DNA from: JAGQOZ01 sp041399205
GTDB taxonomy: Bacteria > Planctomycetota > Planctomycetia > Pirellulales > Pirellulaceae
Direction of reading: 5' to 3'
Assembly: GCA_041399205.1 (NCBI GenBank)
Contig: JAWKTK010000018.1
Span: forward strand, 140,220-204,219
Length of the DNA: 64,000 bases
This document shows positions 1 through 10,689 of the stretch, piece after piece. The position numbers and the translations under genes were made by a program. The number at the start of each line of letters is the position of its first letter. The stretch's first letter is position 1. Under the pieces are notes generated by a model. It saw nothing but the letters and a program-made list of their open reading frames with translations, searched no databases and had not been told where the DNA came from.

Positions 1-2170
1 TTCCACTTGAAGATCTCGGACACCGTCCACACCGGCGATGGCTTGTTTGAATTTTTCCGCCTCGCGCCGAAGTGTATCCAAATCGTCGCCGTACAGTTTG
101 ATAGCAACTTGCGCTTTCACGCCAGACAGCATGTGCGAAATCAAATGCGCCAATGGTTGTTCCACACTGGTCACAATACCCGGCACATCCGCCAGCGCTT
201 CACGAATTTGTTCCAACACTTCTTCACGAGTTTCTTCGGCGTGCGGGTCAATCGAAGCAATGTACTCAGACGCGTTCACGCCTTCCACATGTTCATCCAA
301 TTCCGCTCGTCCCGACTTTCGCACCAGTGCGCTGATGGCCGAAACTTTTTCCAAGCGACGTTCTACTACTTGGTTCACTTCCATCGATTTGGCCAGCGAT
401 GTCCCCGGTGGCAAGATGACGTTCACCTGCACCGCTCCTTCATTGAACGGCGGTAGAAAATCGCTTTCCAAGCGGAACAGTGCCAGCGACGATATGATCA
501 CGGCTACTCCGGCAATGGTCAAAACAACTCCGGACCACCGCAGGCTGCCGCCCATGACAAATGCCGCCAATTTCTTCAGCTGCCGCAACAACCAACCGTC
601 TGACTCTGCGTGATTGGATCGACTGACCTGTTTTCCTAATAACAAATAACTCAACACGGGCGTAACGGTCAGCGACACCAACAATGACGACACAATCGAC
701 ACGATATACGCCACTCCCAGCGGAGCGAACAAACGGCCTTCCATGCCTTCCAGTGCAAACAGCGGCAAGAAAACCAAGACCACAATCATGGTGCCATAGA
801 CAATCGAATTGCGAATTTCACAACTCGCTTCATACACCACCACCAGCGCGGACTTGGGATTGGACGATTGCCGATTTTCCTTCAAACGCCGAAAAATATT
901 TTCCACGTCTACAATCGTCGTCGACCAATTCTCCCATGGCGACGGCCAATCCGCCCAAGGTCATGGTGTTGATGGACAAGCCAAACCAGCGAAAAACCAA
1001 AATGGTAATCACAATGGACAGCGGGATGGCGGTCAGCGTGATGAAGGTGGTACGGAAGTTCAGCAGAAAGACAAACAAGATGATCAGCACCAAGATACTG
1101 CCGTCGCGCAAGGCTTCCATCACGTTGGCGATGGCCAGGTCAATAAACGCCTTTTGCTGATACAGATTGGGCAGCAGACGAATATCGGATGTCATGGAAG
1201 CTTCTAATTCGGCCAGTGCTTGCGTCACCTCTTGGGTGACTTGGCGAGTGTCCGCGTCGGGCTGTTTGTTGATGGTCAACACCACGGCCGGTCCGCCGGT
1301 AAACGATGATTCGGCGGTTTCGTCGGTTCGCACAAAGGCCGAACTGTCGCCTCGTTTCACTTGCGGCCCTTCCACCACGTGGGCCACTTGATGCAAACGA
1401 ACCGATTGTCCGTCTCGATAATGCACCACGATATTTTTGATTTCATCCACGGTGCGAACGCGTCCCAAAGATCGAACCAGCAGTTCGTTGGGGCCTTGTT
1501 CGTCCAGATAACCGCCAGCGCCGTTTTGATTGCTTTCGCGCAGAGCGGTTTTGACTTCGTCCAGGGTGACGTCAAAGCGAACCAATTCGTTGGGATCCAC
1601 CAAGACTTGAAATTGTTTGCGTTGGCCACCCATGGTGATCACTTGCGCCACGCCGGGAATGGTCAGAAGTCGCTGCCGCACGACCCAATCCGCCATGGTC
1701 CGCAGCTCGAGCGGATCGGTGGAGCCATCTTGGCTGATCATCCCCACAATCATGATCTGCCCCATAATGGACGAAATAGGTGCCAGATGAGGTTTCACGC
1801 CCGGCGGTAGTCTGTCTCCGACCACGCTGATTCGTTCGTTCACCACTTGGCGATCGTCGTAGATATTGGTGCCCCAATCGAATTCGACATAGATCACGCT
1901 CAGACCAACACTAGAACTACTGCGAACCGCTTGCACACCCGTCGCACCGTTCAACGAAGCTTCCAGTGGAAGCGTCACCAGTGACTCCACTTCTTCCGGA
2001 GCCATCCCCGGCGTCTCGGTCAGAATGACCACGCGAGGACGATTCAGATCCGGAAACACGTCAATGGGCAATTGCATCGCTTGCCAACCACCGTAACCAA
2101 GCAGCAACAATGCAAACGCCAACGTGAGCACGCGATTCTGTAACGCAAAGCGAATGAATCCGTTTAACAT
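1..2170 (-). CDS. CusA/CzcA-family heavy-metal efflux RND transporter, frameshifted and cut by the window edge
   Basis: Inner-membrane proton-driven pump of the heavy-metal efflux RND family, which works with a periplasmic adaptor (the next gene upstream) and an outer-membrane channel. The N-terminus at 2170 has the first membrane segment at about residues 10-30, then a periplasmic porter domain, then hydrophobic segments around residues 340-415 ending in the family motif GGLAVAMGELVDD. Directly after this, near 920, the frame is lost: the family reads VDDAIVDVEN, and the DNA gives VDD followed by a shifted frame in which IVDVEN, NIFRRLKEN and VLVFLPLFALEGMEGRLFAP are found, so about two bases (or one extra) separate the halves. 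The shifted frame stays open towards base 1, and the gene leaves the window there. The metal cannot be told from sequence. A sequencing indel is more likely than decay because both halves are otherwise well conserved. Confidence 0.9.
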
Positions 2171-2224
2171 AGCGGCCTATCTTTTTTGGCTAAGGCAATT
2201 CTAGGAACGGAAGAATAAGACTGA

Positions 2225-3559
2225 TTAATGGACGTGCCCGGCATGAGGATCAATGGCACCCGACTTATTCTTCAACGCCAAATGCATTTGATAGGCACCT
2301 TTCCCGGCAATGACGTCACCGGGCTTGATGGTGCCATCGTTGGAGACGACCACTGCTCGCGCATCTTTGTATTCGACATGCACCGCCACTTGATGAAAAT
2401 GGTTGCCTTCTTGCTGGTAGACGTAGAATTCGGCATTGTCGCGAACCACGGCTTCCACCGGCAAGACAATTCGATCTTGCCACGTTTCGACTGGTACCTG
2501 CAGCTCCAGCCGCTGGCCTGGATTGTACTTCCACGACACGAATCGATTGCCGTCCGGCCCCATTCGATCCAAAGCCACTTCGTTCGGCAACGTGACATAA
2601 AACAAAAACGCGCGGCTATCCGGATCAATACGATCTGACAAATACAATAGTTCCAAGTTCGAAATCGATTCTCCCGATGCGGTCGCAAGTTTGGCGGACA
2701 AGCGATGGCCCGACGCCGCCACTTGCCGCAGTTGAGCCGCGTCATCTTCGAAAGCGCGACCTTCAATATACAATTCGCAGTGATCGCCCAGCACACACAG
2801 CAATTCGCCCGCGTCAACGTATTGACCAGGGTGAACGTTTAGTTTCTGCACGTGGTACAAGTGATCGTCCGAACAAGAATGGTGTTCCGGATCATGGGCC
2901 GGCGAAGCCACACCAACGAATTGCAGCAAACGATGTTCGCGGACAATGTCGTCGATCTGGGATTCCGTCAAACCGTGCAACACCAGCGCTTGCCGTTCCG
3001 CCAGCAATGACGCTTGCAGTTTCTGGCGTTCGTATTTTTGTTCCAAGATTCGGCGACCAGCGATGACATCTTCTCCCACTTGCGTCAACCGAGCAATCTC
3101 GCGATCGACGACGGCCAAACTTTCGGCCGTCCGCAGGAAATCTCGTTGCGCCGCCACCAAGTCTTCATGGGTCAAACGAATCTGGAACAGCGACGTCGCT
3201 TCCGGAACTGCTTGGCCTTCAATGATGCGAATTTCACTGATCACGCCCGACAGCGGCGCGGTAATCTGCAACTGGCTGCGTCCCGGCCGTTCGACCACCA
3301 TAGCCGGCAAAGAAATTGTCCGTTCGAATCGGCCCACCGAAACCTTCAGCGGTTCAAAGCCAATGTTTTTCAGTCCAGATGAACTCAATTCAATGGCCGT
3401 CTCTTCGTCATGATCGTGCGTCGGTTTCAAACCGCCCTGCTGACGAAACAATTCGAACGGATCATCATCGTGGTCATGATCACCATGGTCATGACCATGA
3501 CCATGATCGTGCTCGGCAGATCCCTCCGACGAAGACGAATTTACATACTTGGTGACCAC
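2225..3559 (-). CDS. RND efflux periplasmic adaptor subunit (CusB/CzcB-like), His-rich N-terminus
   Basis: Membrane-fusion protein bridging the RND pump and an outer-membrane channel. A His/Asp-rich stretch at residues about 17-33 (HDHGHGHDHGDHDHDDD) and a second cluster near residue 228-242 (HDPEHHSCSDDHLYH) are likely metal-binding. A barrel-sandwich/coiled-coil adaptor body occupies about residues 75-440. The gene is 54 bases upstream of the pump and on the same strand, so the pair is an operon. The listed start is a GTG. The true start is probably ATG at 3673 (MNQKPASR), which begins a hydrophobic N-terminal segment that can be followed only by changing frame near 3600-3650 (pieces IALPIAALTLG and TVVTKYVNSS are in different frames). 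The N-terminus therefore carries one or two indels. Confidence 0.88.
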   Translation of the reverse strand: MVTKYVNSSSSEGSAEHDHGHGHDHGDHDHDDDPFELFRQQGGLKPTHDHDEETAIELSSSGLKNIGFEPLKVSVGRFERTISLPAMVVERPGRSQLQITAPLSGVISEIRIIEGQAVPEATSLFQIRLTHEDLVAAQRDFLRTAESLAVVDREIARLTQVGEDVIAGRRILEQKYERQKLQASLLAERQALVLHGLTESQIDDIVREHRLLQFVGVASPAHDPEHHSCSDDHLYHVQKLNVHPGQYVDAGELLCVLGDHCELYIEGRAFEDDAAQLRQVAASGHRLSAKLATASGESISNLELLYLSDRIDPDSRAFLFYVTLPNEVALDRMGPDGNRFVSWKYNPGQRLELQVPVETWQDRIVLPVEAVVRDNAEFYVYQQEGNHFHQVAVHVEYKDARAVVVSNDGTIKPGDVIAGKGAYQMHLALKNKSGAIDPHAGHVH

Positions 3560-3892
3560 GGTGCACGTCGCCGCTCCACGGCCCCAGCGTCAACGCAGCA
3601 ATGGGAAGTGCGATCCCCCAATAAATGCTGCGACTATGCCCACTACGTTGCGACTCGCCGGTTTCTGATTCATGCCAGTCCCCAATCTGTTGTCAGTCTG
3701 TCGAGAAATCTCAGTTCGCCGACCGGGCCGAATGAGCGATGTCCCACTGTTCCGTTCGAGAATATCGGCCTGCCTCGCACAGACGCACGAACTTAAACCC
3801 ATTCTAAGGATTGGCAAACCTAGTTGAACAGTGCCGAATTCGCAGACAGCACTGACTTTCGGCGCACGACAACTAATTCGCTTTCTGATAAA

Positions 3893-4768
3893 CGTCTTGG
3901 TCCAAACCGGTTGCGGATCTGGTCCGGTTTCCAAGGCCGCCAGGCTTCAACAGAAGCACGAAATAACCTCAAACCTGATCGGACGACGAACTGCCATCGT
4001 TCGCCAGGTAGCATGGGCCCACGGCCCGTGTTTGTGCATACGTCTACCACACCGAGACTAGGTTACCGTATTCGGCCATCTCACGGGCCGTTCTCACGGG
4101 CCATTCTCACGGGCCGTTCTCACGGGCCGTTCTCACGGGCCATGGGCCCATGCTACGAGTGATCGACGCTGCACGCAATTGACGGTACACGGCGACACTA
4201 TACGTCTTGGTCCAAACCGTTTGCGGATCTGGTCCGGTTTCCAAGGCCACCAGGCTTCAACAGAGGCACGAAATAACCTCAAACCTGATCGGACGACGAA
4301 CTATCATCGTTCGCCAGGTAGCATGGGCCCACGGCCCGTGTTTGTGCATACGTCTACGACGCCGAGACTAGGTTACCGTATTCGGCCATCTCACGGGCCA
4401 TTCTCACGGGCCGTACTCACGGGCCATGGGCCCATGCTACGAGTGATCGACGCTGCACGCAATTGACGGTACACGGCGACACTAAACGTCTTGGTCCAAA
4501 ACGTTTGCGGATCTGGTCCGGTTTCCAAGGCCACCAGGCTTCAACAGAGGCACGAAATAACCTCAAACCTGATCGGACGACGAACTATCATCGTTCGCCA
4601 GGTAGCATGGGCCCACGGCCCGTGTTTGTGCATACGCCTACGACGCCGAGACTAGGTTACCGTATTCGGCCATCTCACGGGCCATTCTCACGGGCCGTAC
4701 TCACGGGCCGTTCTCACGGGCCGTACTCACGGGCCGTTCTCACGGGCCGTTCTCACGGGCCATGGGCC
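3893..4768. repeat. Three tandem copies of a 284-310 bp repeat with an internal 13 bp minisatellite
   Basis: Copies begin at 3893, 4203 and 4487, each opening with CGTCTTGGTCCAAA. They are nearly identical over about 280 bases and include the palindromic section GGTAGCATGGGCCCACGGCC. Length differences come from an internal 13 bp unit (TTCTCACGGGCCG and variants), present about 5, 3 and 7 times in copies 1, 2 and 3; the 26 bp difference between copies 1 and 2 is exactly two units. The third copy is interrupted by the IS element at 4769 and its tail continues at 6200-6262. Open frames across this region are repeat artefacts. No function can be assigned. Confidence 0.9.
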
Positions 4769-6199
4769 CAGGGCTTTAAGGGTGTGTCAGTTAGGTCAGT
4801 CCTAGCAGTTTGGCGGTCGATATGTGCTTGGAGGGTACATTGCGCGAGCGGTTTGGCTTTTTCTTCTTTGGGCCACGGCGAGATTTTCGATATTCAGAAA
4901 GATCAATCGACCTGGCGATCTTTTTCAATAGTGATGCCAACCCCTTGGTCGTGGTCGGGATCAGTTCGTCCCATTCTTGTGGTGTGATCGCGATTAACAT
5001 TCCTTCGGTCTTGTCCGAGACATTCTTGGAGACGTGGAAGTGACTGACCTCCACAACTTCGTCTTCATCATGCACCGAGAACAGCGACGCGAATATCACT
5101 TGACGCATATTGAACGCTAACATCGAAAGACAGAACAAGAACGTCGCAGCTTGAGGATGCCCGATACCTGGATGCTCGCATGTGAGCGTCATCTGCAAAA
5201 CATTGAATGCAGTTTCTTCTTCCCAATGATGACGATACAAACTCGCAACGTCCTCGGCGCAAACGTCGCTCGGTAGATTTGTCAGAATGTGAATCTCTAC
5301 GTCGCCATCGCGTGTCGGCTTGTCCAGCTTCACCGTGATCCGCCGAACGCTCATGGCATCTTCGGCAGCGGATAACTTCATGGCTTGTTCGTACACAACG
5401 CCTGTACTGATGCGTCCGATGCGTTCGCGTTTACCCAATAAAACGCCCTTCAAACGTCCGTGTTGGCGGATCGCAAAGAAACCTTTGGCCGCTGCGATGC
5501 CGCCAAGAAACGGCACGACACCTGATGAATGGCGAGTCAACGGCGATCACCTCACATTCCTCATCGAAAACCAACACGTTGACTCTTGTGAATGTCCATC
5601 GATCAAGACGTAGGCACGATCGAACAGTTGTCGTTGCATATCATATCTGGCGACAACCTTGCCTGGCAGCGGAGCCCCTTTGGCCTCGCGAAGAACCTTC
5701 AATCGTTTATCGCTCTTGGCGAGCACATTCCCATCGACGCTCAAACAGCGATAACTGGGCAGCAATTCCCAGGGTTGAAAATCCAGAGCGTCTTGCAGAG
5801 CGATCGCTTGCTCTGCGGAGTGTTTGACAATCGCTTCGCTGACCTTCGGTTCAACTCCCTTAGTCTTCTCGTAGAACGATTGGACACTGACTTCGAGTTC
5901 TTCCTTATGCTCTTTGTACGCTTGATTTAGGTTATCGCTAAAGTTCAGCGCGACATCAGCGACGGTCATGGCGACGGCTTGAAACGTAGCGATATAGTCA
6001 TACTGGGCTTGGCGATTGTTCTCGAAGATATCGTTGATGTGGCTCCCCAAGAAATCCTGCGTTAGCATTCGAGTCATGACAGCAAACGGTGCCTTCTCTA
6101 CAAAACGATCAAAAACCTCAGACGACATCGCGAACCTCCGTGTAGCGAAATAACACGGAATACACGAAAAACGCCAACCGCGATACCCTTAAAGCCCTG
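4769..6199 (-). mobile_element. IS4-type insertion sequence with 15 bp terminal inverted repeats and 11 bp target duplication
   Basis: The left end CAGGGCTTTAAGGGT (4769-4783) matches the reverse complement of the right end (6185-6199) exactly. The element is flanked on both sides by GGCCATGGGCC, at 4758-4768 and 6200-6210: an 11 bp direct target duplication, which fits the 10-13 bp typical of IS4-family elements. The target lies in the third copy of the tandem repeat, and the repeat tail resumes directly after the right duplication. Length is 1431 bp, normal for this family. The single transposase gene fills it on the minus strand. The intact ends and duplication point to a fairly recent insertion, although the transposase frame is broken. 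Confidence 0.93.
4791..6128 (-). pseudogene. IS4-family transposase, frameshifted in the catalytic region
   Basis: DDE transposase of the IS element. The N-terminal half (ATG at 6128, about 190 residues) reads through a first catalytic section with LSVDGNVLAK and DRAYVLIDGHSQEST. The C-terminal half (5540 to 4791, about 250 residues) contains the insertion-domain and glutamate region (YRHHWEEETAFNVLQ) typical of IS4 relatives. Between 5590 and 5535 the frame changes, probably twice: LLVFDEECEVIAVDS lies in a third frame between the two open halves. A basic C-terminus ends just inside the left terminal repeat. As written it cannot produce a full transposase, so the copy is either dead or carries sequencing indels. 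Confidence 0.88.
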
Positions 6200-6441
6200 G
6201 GCCATGGGCCTATGCTACGAGTGATTGACGCTGCGCGCAATTGACGGTACGCGGCGACATGCGGTGCATTCTATATGGTTGACGTTTTTTTCTAACCGCT
6301 GGTACAGCGTGGTCGAAGGAGACGAACGTGCAGCATCGTCAGTTAGGATGCGCGTGCAAACGTATGAATGGAACGTCAATCACGAAACAGTGGCAGGCGA
6401 ATACTGCCCAAGAGAGCCGTCATGGCTCAAAACGAGAAAAG

Positions 6442-6514
<73 letters not shown>

Positions 6515-6757
6515 AAAGAACGATTAATGTCCTCTGGTAATGGCAAAACGGTATCACTCGTGAACTATATTGTCAAGGGAAGGCCCGGCTCCATTTTCTT
6601 GCGATTGCGTTTGCACGGGTTTTTACAAATAAACAGCCTTTGCAGCTCAGCACACTGGGGTAGGGCTCGCTGACAAATCGTTCCGGAAACACGCTTTGAG
6701 ATTCCCTCTGGTAGTTCAGAAAATCGCCGACGGGCGAGGTTGATTCGAAAGTCGGTA

Positions 6758-7792
6758 ATGAAACGCTGGATAGTGAACATTGTGAAGCTGGTTGTGCCGC
6801 TGGCGCTGATCGGTTGGCTGTTGGTCAAGACGTGTCGTTCGGATTCCGACGCGTTCGAACAACTTGCGCAGAGCGAAAAACACTACGGCATTATTGCCGG
6901 TTCGCTGGCGCTGCTGGTAATGGCCAATGTAGTGGCGTTCTGTCGATGGTATGTCTTGATCCGAGCGCTCCAATTGCCGACCACTCTTTGGGACGTTTTG
7001 CGATTGGGCTTTTTGGGGTTTCTGTTGAATTTTGTCGGGCCGGGGCAAGTTGGCGGCGATTTTTTCAAAGCCATCTTGATTGCTCGCGAACAGAAAGAGC
7101 GGCGAATGGAAGCCGTGGCGACCGTGTTGATTGATCGAGTTTGTGGGCTTTACGGCCTATTGCTGGTGGCATCGACCGCCTTGTTGTTTTCTGGACTGTA
7201 CAAGGCGAATCAGACCATGGCCGTCGTCGGCAGCGCGACGTTTGCTTGTACCATCATCGCCACGGTGGGCCTGTTCGCGCTGATGATACCTCGGATTACG
7301 AATTCACCTTTCTTCCGCTGGTGTGAACGGTTGCCCATGATCGGAAACATGGTGGAACGACTGTTCTTTGCTCTGAAGTTGTATCAACGACAACGCTGGG
7401 AACTGGCTAAAGTGGCAGCCATGAGTGTGTCTGTGCACTTGATGATTGCCACGGGGATTTATTTTTCTGCTGCCGGACTCTTCCAAGACATTCCGTCGTT
7501 GGTGGACCATTGGGTGGTTTCGCCCATTGCCGGAGTAGCCGGCGCGTTGCCGCTGACGCCCGCCGGATTAGGAACGTATGAAGCGGCCATGGTCTATTTG
7601 TACAACGTAGTGGAAGCGGGAAAATATTTGGATCGAGGTGTCGTGGTGGCGTTGGTGTTTCGGTTGTCTACCATCGCCACAGCGGCCGTGGGACTGGTCT
7701 TCTACTTTCGCAAGAAGCAGGAACTACAAGAACTGGTGGACACTGGAGGCCAGGAATCACAGTCGGCAGAACCGCTCGGAATTTCCCGGTAA
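6758..7792 (+). CDS. Flippase-like integral membrane protein (YbhN/UPF0104, lysylphosphatidylglycerol synthase TM domain)
   Basis: A protein of about 344 residues with roughly eight membrane segments, beginning with a hydrophobic helix after MKRWIVNIVKL. It has the family hallmark GPGQVGGDFFKAILIA near residue 100 and a second conserved region near the C-terminus, ALPLTPAGLGTYEAAMVYLY. Family members are thought to move lipids or lipid-linked sugars across the inner membrane; the substrate here is unknown. ATG at 6758 is preferred over a TTG six codons upstream. The gene converges on the RlmM-like gene with a 45-base gap. The protein is complete and within the usual family length. Confidence 0.88.
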   Translation: MKRWIVNIVKLVVPLALIGWLLVKTCRSDSDAFEQLAQSEKHYGIIAGSLALLVMANVVAFCRWYVLIRALQLPTTLWDVLRLGFLGFLLNFVGPGQVGGDFFKAILIAREQKERRMEAVATVLIDRVCGLYGLLLVASTALLFSGLYKANQTMAVVGSATFACTIIATVGLFALMIPRITNSPFFRWCERLPMIGNMVERLFFALKLYQRQRWELAKVAAMSVSVHLMIATGIYFSAAGLFQDIPSLVDHWVVSPIAGVAGALPLTPAGLGTYEAAMVYLYNVVEAGKYLDRGVVVALVFRLSTIATAAVGLVFYFRKKQELQELVDTGGQESQSAEPLGISR

Positions 7793-7837
7793 AACACCTG
7801 CCATTTTTTCAATCGAACTAAGCAAACGCATAACGTA

Positions 7838-8956
7838 TCAGCGTTTGTCATGACGTTGTCCCGATTTCTTGCGTTGATGGCGCAATCTTGAAAGTGTCTT
7901 CGAACGAACGGCTGCCACGCAAATCTCCTGTCGGTTATGGCGCAGTTGCCGAGCTCGCACGTGCTTGAATCCCCACGATCGAATTCGCCGCAAGTATTCG
8001 GGAATTTCGGCTGCGGCGCTCCAGTCGGGAAGTTTCAGCGTAATCAGCATGCCGTCCAGTCGGACAGATGCATGAGTGGCAATGGACTCCAGCATTGCCA
8101 ACGTTTTGTCAGGCAAAATATTGGCGTCGGTCATCAGCCATTTGAACGTGGCATATTCAGGGCGTTTCAGATCACTGCCTCGTTTTTTGATGTGTGTAAA
8201 ATTCGGAGATGCCAAAACAGTGGGATGCATTTCGGACGGATCAATTCCGGTGACCAACAGTTGTCGTTCCAGCAATGCTTGGCACGCACCGCCCGGAGCA
8301 CTACCAATTTCGACACATCGATCGCCCTTGTGCAGCGGCAGTTGAGACCACATCAACGCTTCCTGCATCTTGAGGTAGGCTCGTGAAACCGCGTGTTCAG
8401 GAAGCTGGTCCACCGGGAAAAGTCCGCCCGGTTGACGCACGATGTGACTGGACGCTTGGTGCCAGCCTACCCACCAAAGTTGATCGTCAATGATAATGAT
8501 ATCCAACACGACGTCGCCCGTACGAGCTCGACGGTTGATACGGATTTTCTGGTCGCACAATTCGGCGGCAACCGCTTCCTGGGCCACATTCAACGCCAAA
8601 GGCGAATCGGCTTCTACACTTAGTGGCGAATCGGTCAGCGACATCGTTTCGCGGTGCCAAACATGGATTTGATCGTAGCGAGTGCCGGCAGCAATGCGGC
8701 AGGCGAGCCGAGCTTTGGCCGCATCGCCGTCACCTTCTACTCGACCAATCGAAAAACCGTAGGTTCTGGCGAACGTTGATTTCAGGTCAAAACCGGGCAA
8801 GAACGGTCGACCTTCGGTAACTTTGAACGTAAGAAAACCGGTACGAGAAAACGCGAAGCGAAGATTCGGCCAAGTTGCGGCAATTTCCTCCTTGATCGCC
8901 GATTCGGCACCAGGTTGCACGCACAAGAAAAGATACTGCAAATTGTCGCTGTTCAT
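7838..8956 (-). CDS. RlmM-like SAM-dependent 2'-O-ribose methyltransferase (FtsJ fold)
   Basis: Probable rRNA methyltransferase of about 372 residues. The N-terminal part, starting MNSDNLQYLFLCVQPGAE, resembles a THUMP-type RNA-binding region. The FtsJ/RrmJ-type catalytic domain begins around residue 205 with the SAM-binding motif CVEIGSAPGGACQALLE and ends with a typical basic tail. The conserved late segment RQLRHNRQEICVAA matches the RlmM/FtsJ C-terminal strand. By family knowledge the target would be 23S rRNA C2498 (RlmM), but the exact site is an inference. ATG at 8956 is chosen because it starts the conserved domain; an upstream in-frame ATG at 9067 adds 37 residues that look non-conserved. 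Confidence 0.8.
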   Translation of the reverse strand: MNSDNLQYLFLCVQPGAESAIKEEIAATWPNLRFAFSRTGFLTFKVTEGRPFLPGFDLKSTFARTYGFSIGRVEGDGDAAKARLACRIAAGTRYDQIHVWHRETMSLTDSPLSVEADSPLALNVAQEAVAAELCDQKIRINRRARTGDVVLDIIIIDDQLWWVGWHQASSHIVRQPGGLFPVDQLPEHAVSRAYLKMQEALMWSQLPLHKGDRCVEIGSAPGGACQALLERQLLVTGIDPSEMHPTVLASPNFTHIKKRGSDLKRPEYATFKWLMTDANILPDKTLAMLESIATHASVRLDGMLITLKLPDWSAAAEIPEYLRRIRSWGFKHVRARQLRHNRQEICVAAVRSKTLSRLRHQRKKSGQRHDKR

Positions 8957-9232
8957 GGATTGCTCGGTGGGCAAACGAGGGCGATTCGTCTCCAACAAAT
9001 GGGAGGTTCGCCAAGAAAGAATTGCTAGATGGTTGCATTCCAGAACCAGATCATGCAATAGGGGCAAAGAAAATTCGTACTATTTGGTTCGTCTTGCGTT
9101 TCAAAGTTCTAACGCCGCGGACGGCGAGTCATATCGTACCGTGGACTGATTTGCTAAATTCAAGACTACTTTCAAGACTTCCAACTCGGTCAATTCGTTG
9201 GCCCAATTTAACTAACAGGAGCAGTATTGCGT

Positions 9233-10390
9233 ATGTCTATTAAATGTCGATTACTGTCGCTCGCGTTGATATTGTCGAGCGTATTGGGGATGTCAGTGGC
9301 ATTGGCCGACGACGACGGAGCGGACGATTCGACAGCGTTGTCCATCGGGTCCAAAGCGCCTGGACTGGATATCGAACATTGGGTCAGCGACGGCGAAGGC
9401 ACGTTCGAGCACATCAAAGAGTTTGAAAAGGGGAAAGTCTACGTGGTCGAATTTTGGGCCACTTGGTGTGGACCGTGTGTGCGCAGCATGCCGCACTTGG
9501 CGGAACTACAAGAAAAGTATGGCGAACAAGGCGTCACGTTGATCAGCATCAGCGACGAAGATCTGGATACGGTCACTGATTTTCTGGGAAAAAAAGTGCC
9601 GAATTCGAACAAAACGTATGGTGAACTGACCAGCGTCTATTGCTTGACCACCGACCCAGATCGTTCGGTCAGCAAAGACTACATGGAAGCCGCCGGACAA
9701 AACGGTATTCCCACTTGTTTCTTGGTAGGCAAAGACGGACGCATTGAATGGATTGGCCATCCCATGGAACTGGACGATCCGGAGAGGGGCGACGTGCTCA
9801 AGAAAGTACTGAATGATTCGTGGGATCGAGAAGCGGCGGCCAAGCAAGTCCGAGCAAAGCAAGAACTCAATTTGTCCATGATGCGCATGGGACAGCTGCT
9901 TGACACCGGAAAAGTCGACGAAGCACTGGGGATCTTGAGCAAACTGATCGACAATACAGATGATGTAGCCATGGTCGCTCAGCTGAAGAACATTCGTTTC
10001 CGAATTCTCATGATGCAAGGCGGCGATGCCGCGATGGAAGCCATTGAAAAAATGGCGGAAGCCAGTGGCGATGATGCTCAGCAGTTGAACGAAATAGCGT
10101 GGAACGCTTTTCAAATGCTAAATCGAATGCCCAGTTCGGACGAAAAACTGGTTGCCGCAGCTCTGGGTGTTGCCGAAAAAGCAGCCAAAGTCGCTCCGGA
10201 AGATGGCAGCGTATTGGACACGCTGGCGCATCTTGTTCACTTCAACGGCGATTTAGACCGAGCGATCGAATTGCAAACCAAGGCAGTCGAATTCAGCGCC
10301 GATCCGCAATTGAAGCAAATCACCAGTCGCTTCTTGAAGCAATTGCAGGACGAAAAAGAAGAAGCCGACGAAGAAGCGAACGAAGAGTAA
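9233..10390 (+). CDS. Secreted TlpA-like thioredoxin-domain protein with C-terminal helical repeats
   Basis: Signal peptide (residues about 1-26, cleaving after VALA), then a thioredoxin/AhpC-TSA fold with the redox motif WCGPC (Cys79 and Cys82) and the cis-proline region GIPTCFLVG near 160. The C-terminal half (about 200-385) is helical and TPR-like, ending in a strongly acidic Glu-rich tail. Such proteins act as periplasmic thiol-disulfide reductases; the client is unknown. AGGAG at 9217-9221 lies 5 bases before a TTG at 9227 and 11 before the ATG at 9233, so either may be used. A good intrinsic terminator follows directly, so it is probably a single-gene transcript. Confidence 0.9.
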   Translation: MSIKCRLLSLALILSSVLGMSVALADDDGADDSTALSIGSKAPGLDIEHWVSDGEGTFEHIKEFEKGKVYVVEFWATWCGPCVRSMPHLAELQEKYGEQGVTLISISDEDLDTVTDFLGKKVPNSNKTYGELTSVYCLTTDPDRSVSKDYMEAAGQNGIPTCFLVGKDGRIEWIGHPMELDDPERGDVLKKVLNDSWDREAAAKQVRAKQELNLSMMRMGQLLDTGKVDEALGILSKLIDNTDDVAMVAQLKNIRFRILMMQGGDAAMEAIEKMAEASGDDAQQLNEIAWNAFQMLNRMPSSDEKLVAAALGVAEKAAKVAPEDGSVLDTLAHLVHFNGDLDRAIELQTKAVEFSADPQLKQITSRFLKQLQDEKEEADEEANEE

Positions 10391-10418
10391 TCTTCCACGC
10401 GAAAAAGATGGCATCGCC

Positions 10419-10450
10419 AAGCGAACGATTTTCAAAGTCGTTCGCTTTTT
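10419..10450 (+). terminator. Rho-independent terminator after the TlpA-like gene
   Basis: Perfect 10 bp stem AAGCGAACGA (10419-10428) with TCGTTCGCTT (10438-10447), 9-base loop, then a T-rich run. It lies 28 bases after the stop codon of the TlpA-like gene. Confidence 0.85.
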
Positions 10451-10689
10451 GTTTGCGCGTGCTGTTGTCCGTAGATTCCGCGTGACCGGAATTTTCGTTC
10501 CGGAAGTACTCGGCCAGACGCAACTCCAGTGTCGGTGCCACCGTATCTTGTTTCCAAACGTGATACAATCTGGAAGCGGCCATGCGGTCCAATGTCCGGG
10601 GACTTCTGAGAAAACAGTTTCTTCCAGTTAGGTGATCATCATGCGTTTGGTAGCTGCGATCTTGGCAATCATGACTTTTCTTTCCGCAC

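Noticed and set aside
4179..4987. Arg/Pro/Ser-rich open frames in the tandem repeat at 3.8-5.0 kb
   Set aside because: The same text repeats in each 284-310 bp unit and also runs into the IS element; this is a repeat artefact.
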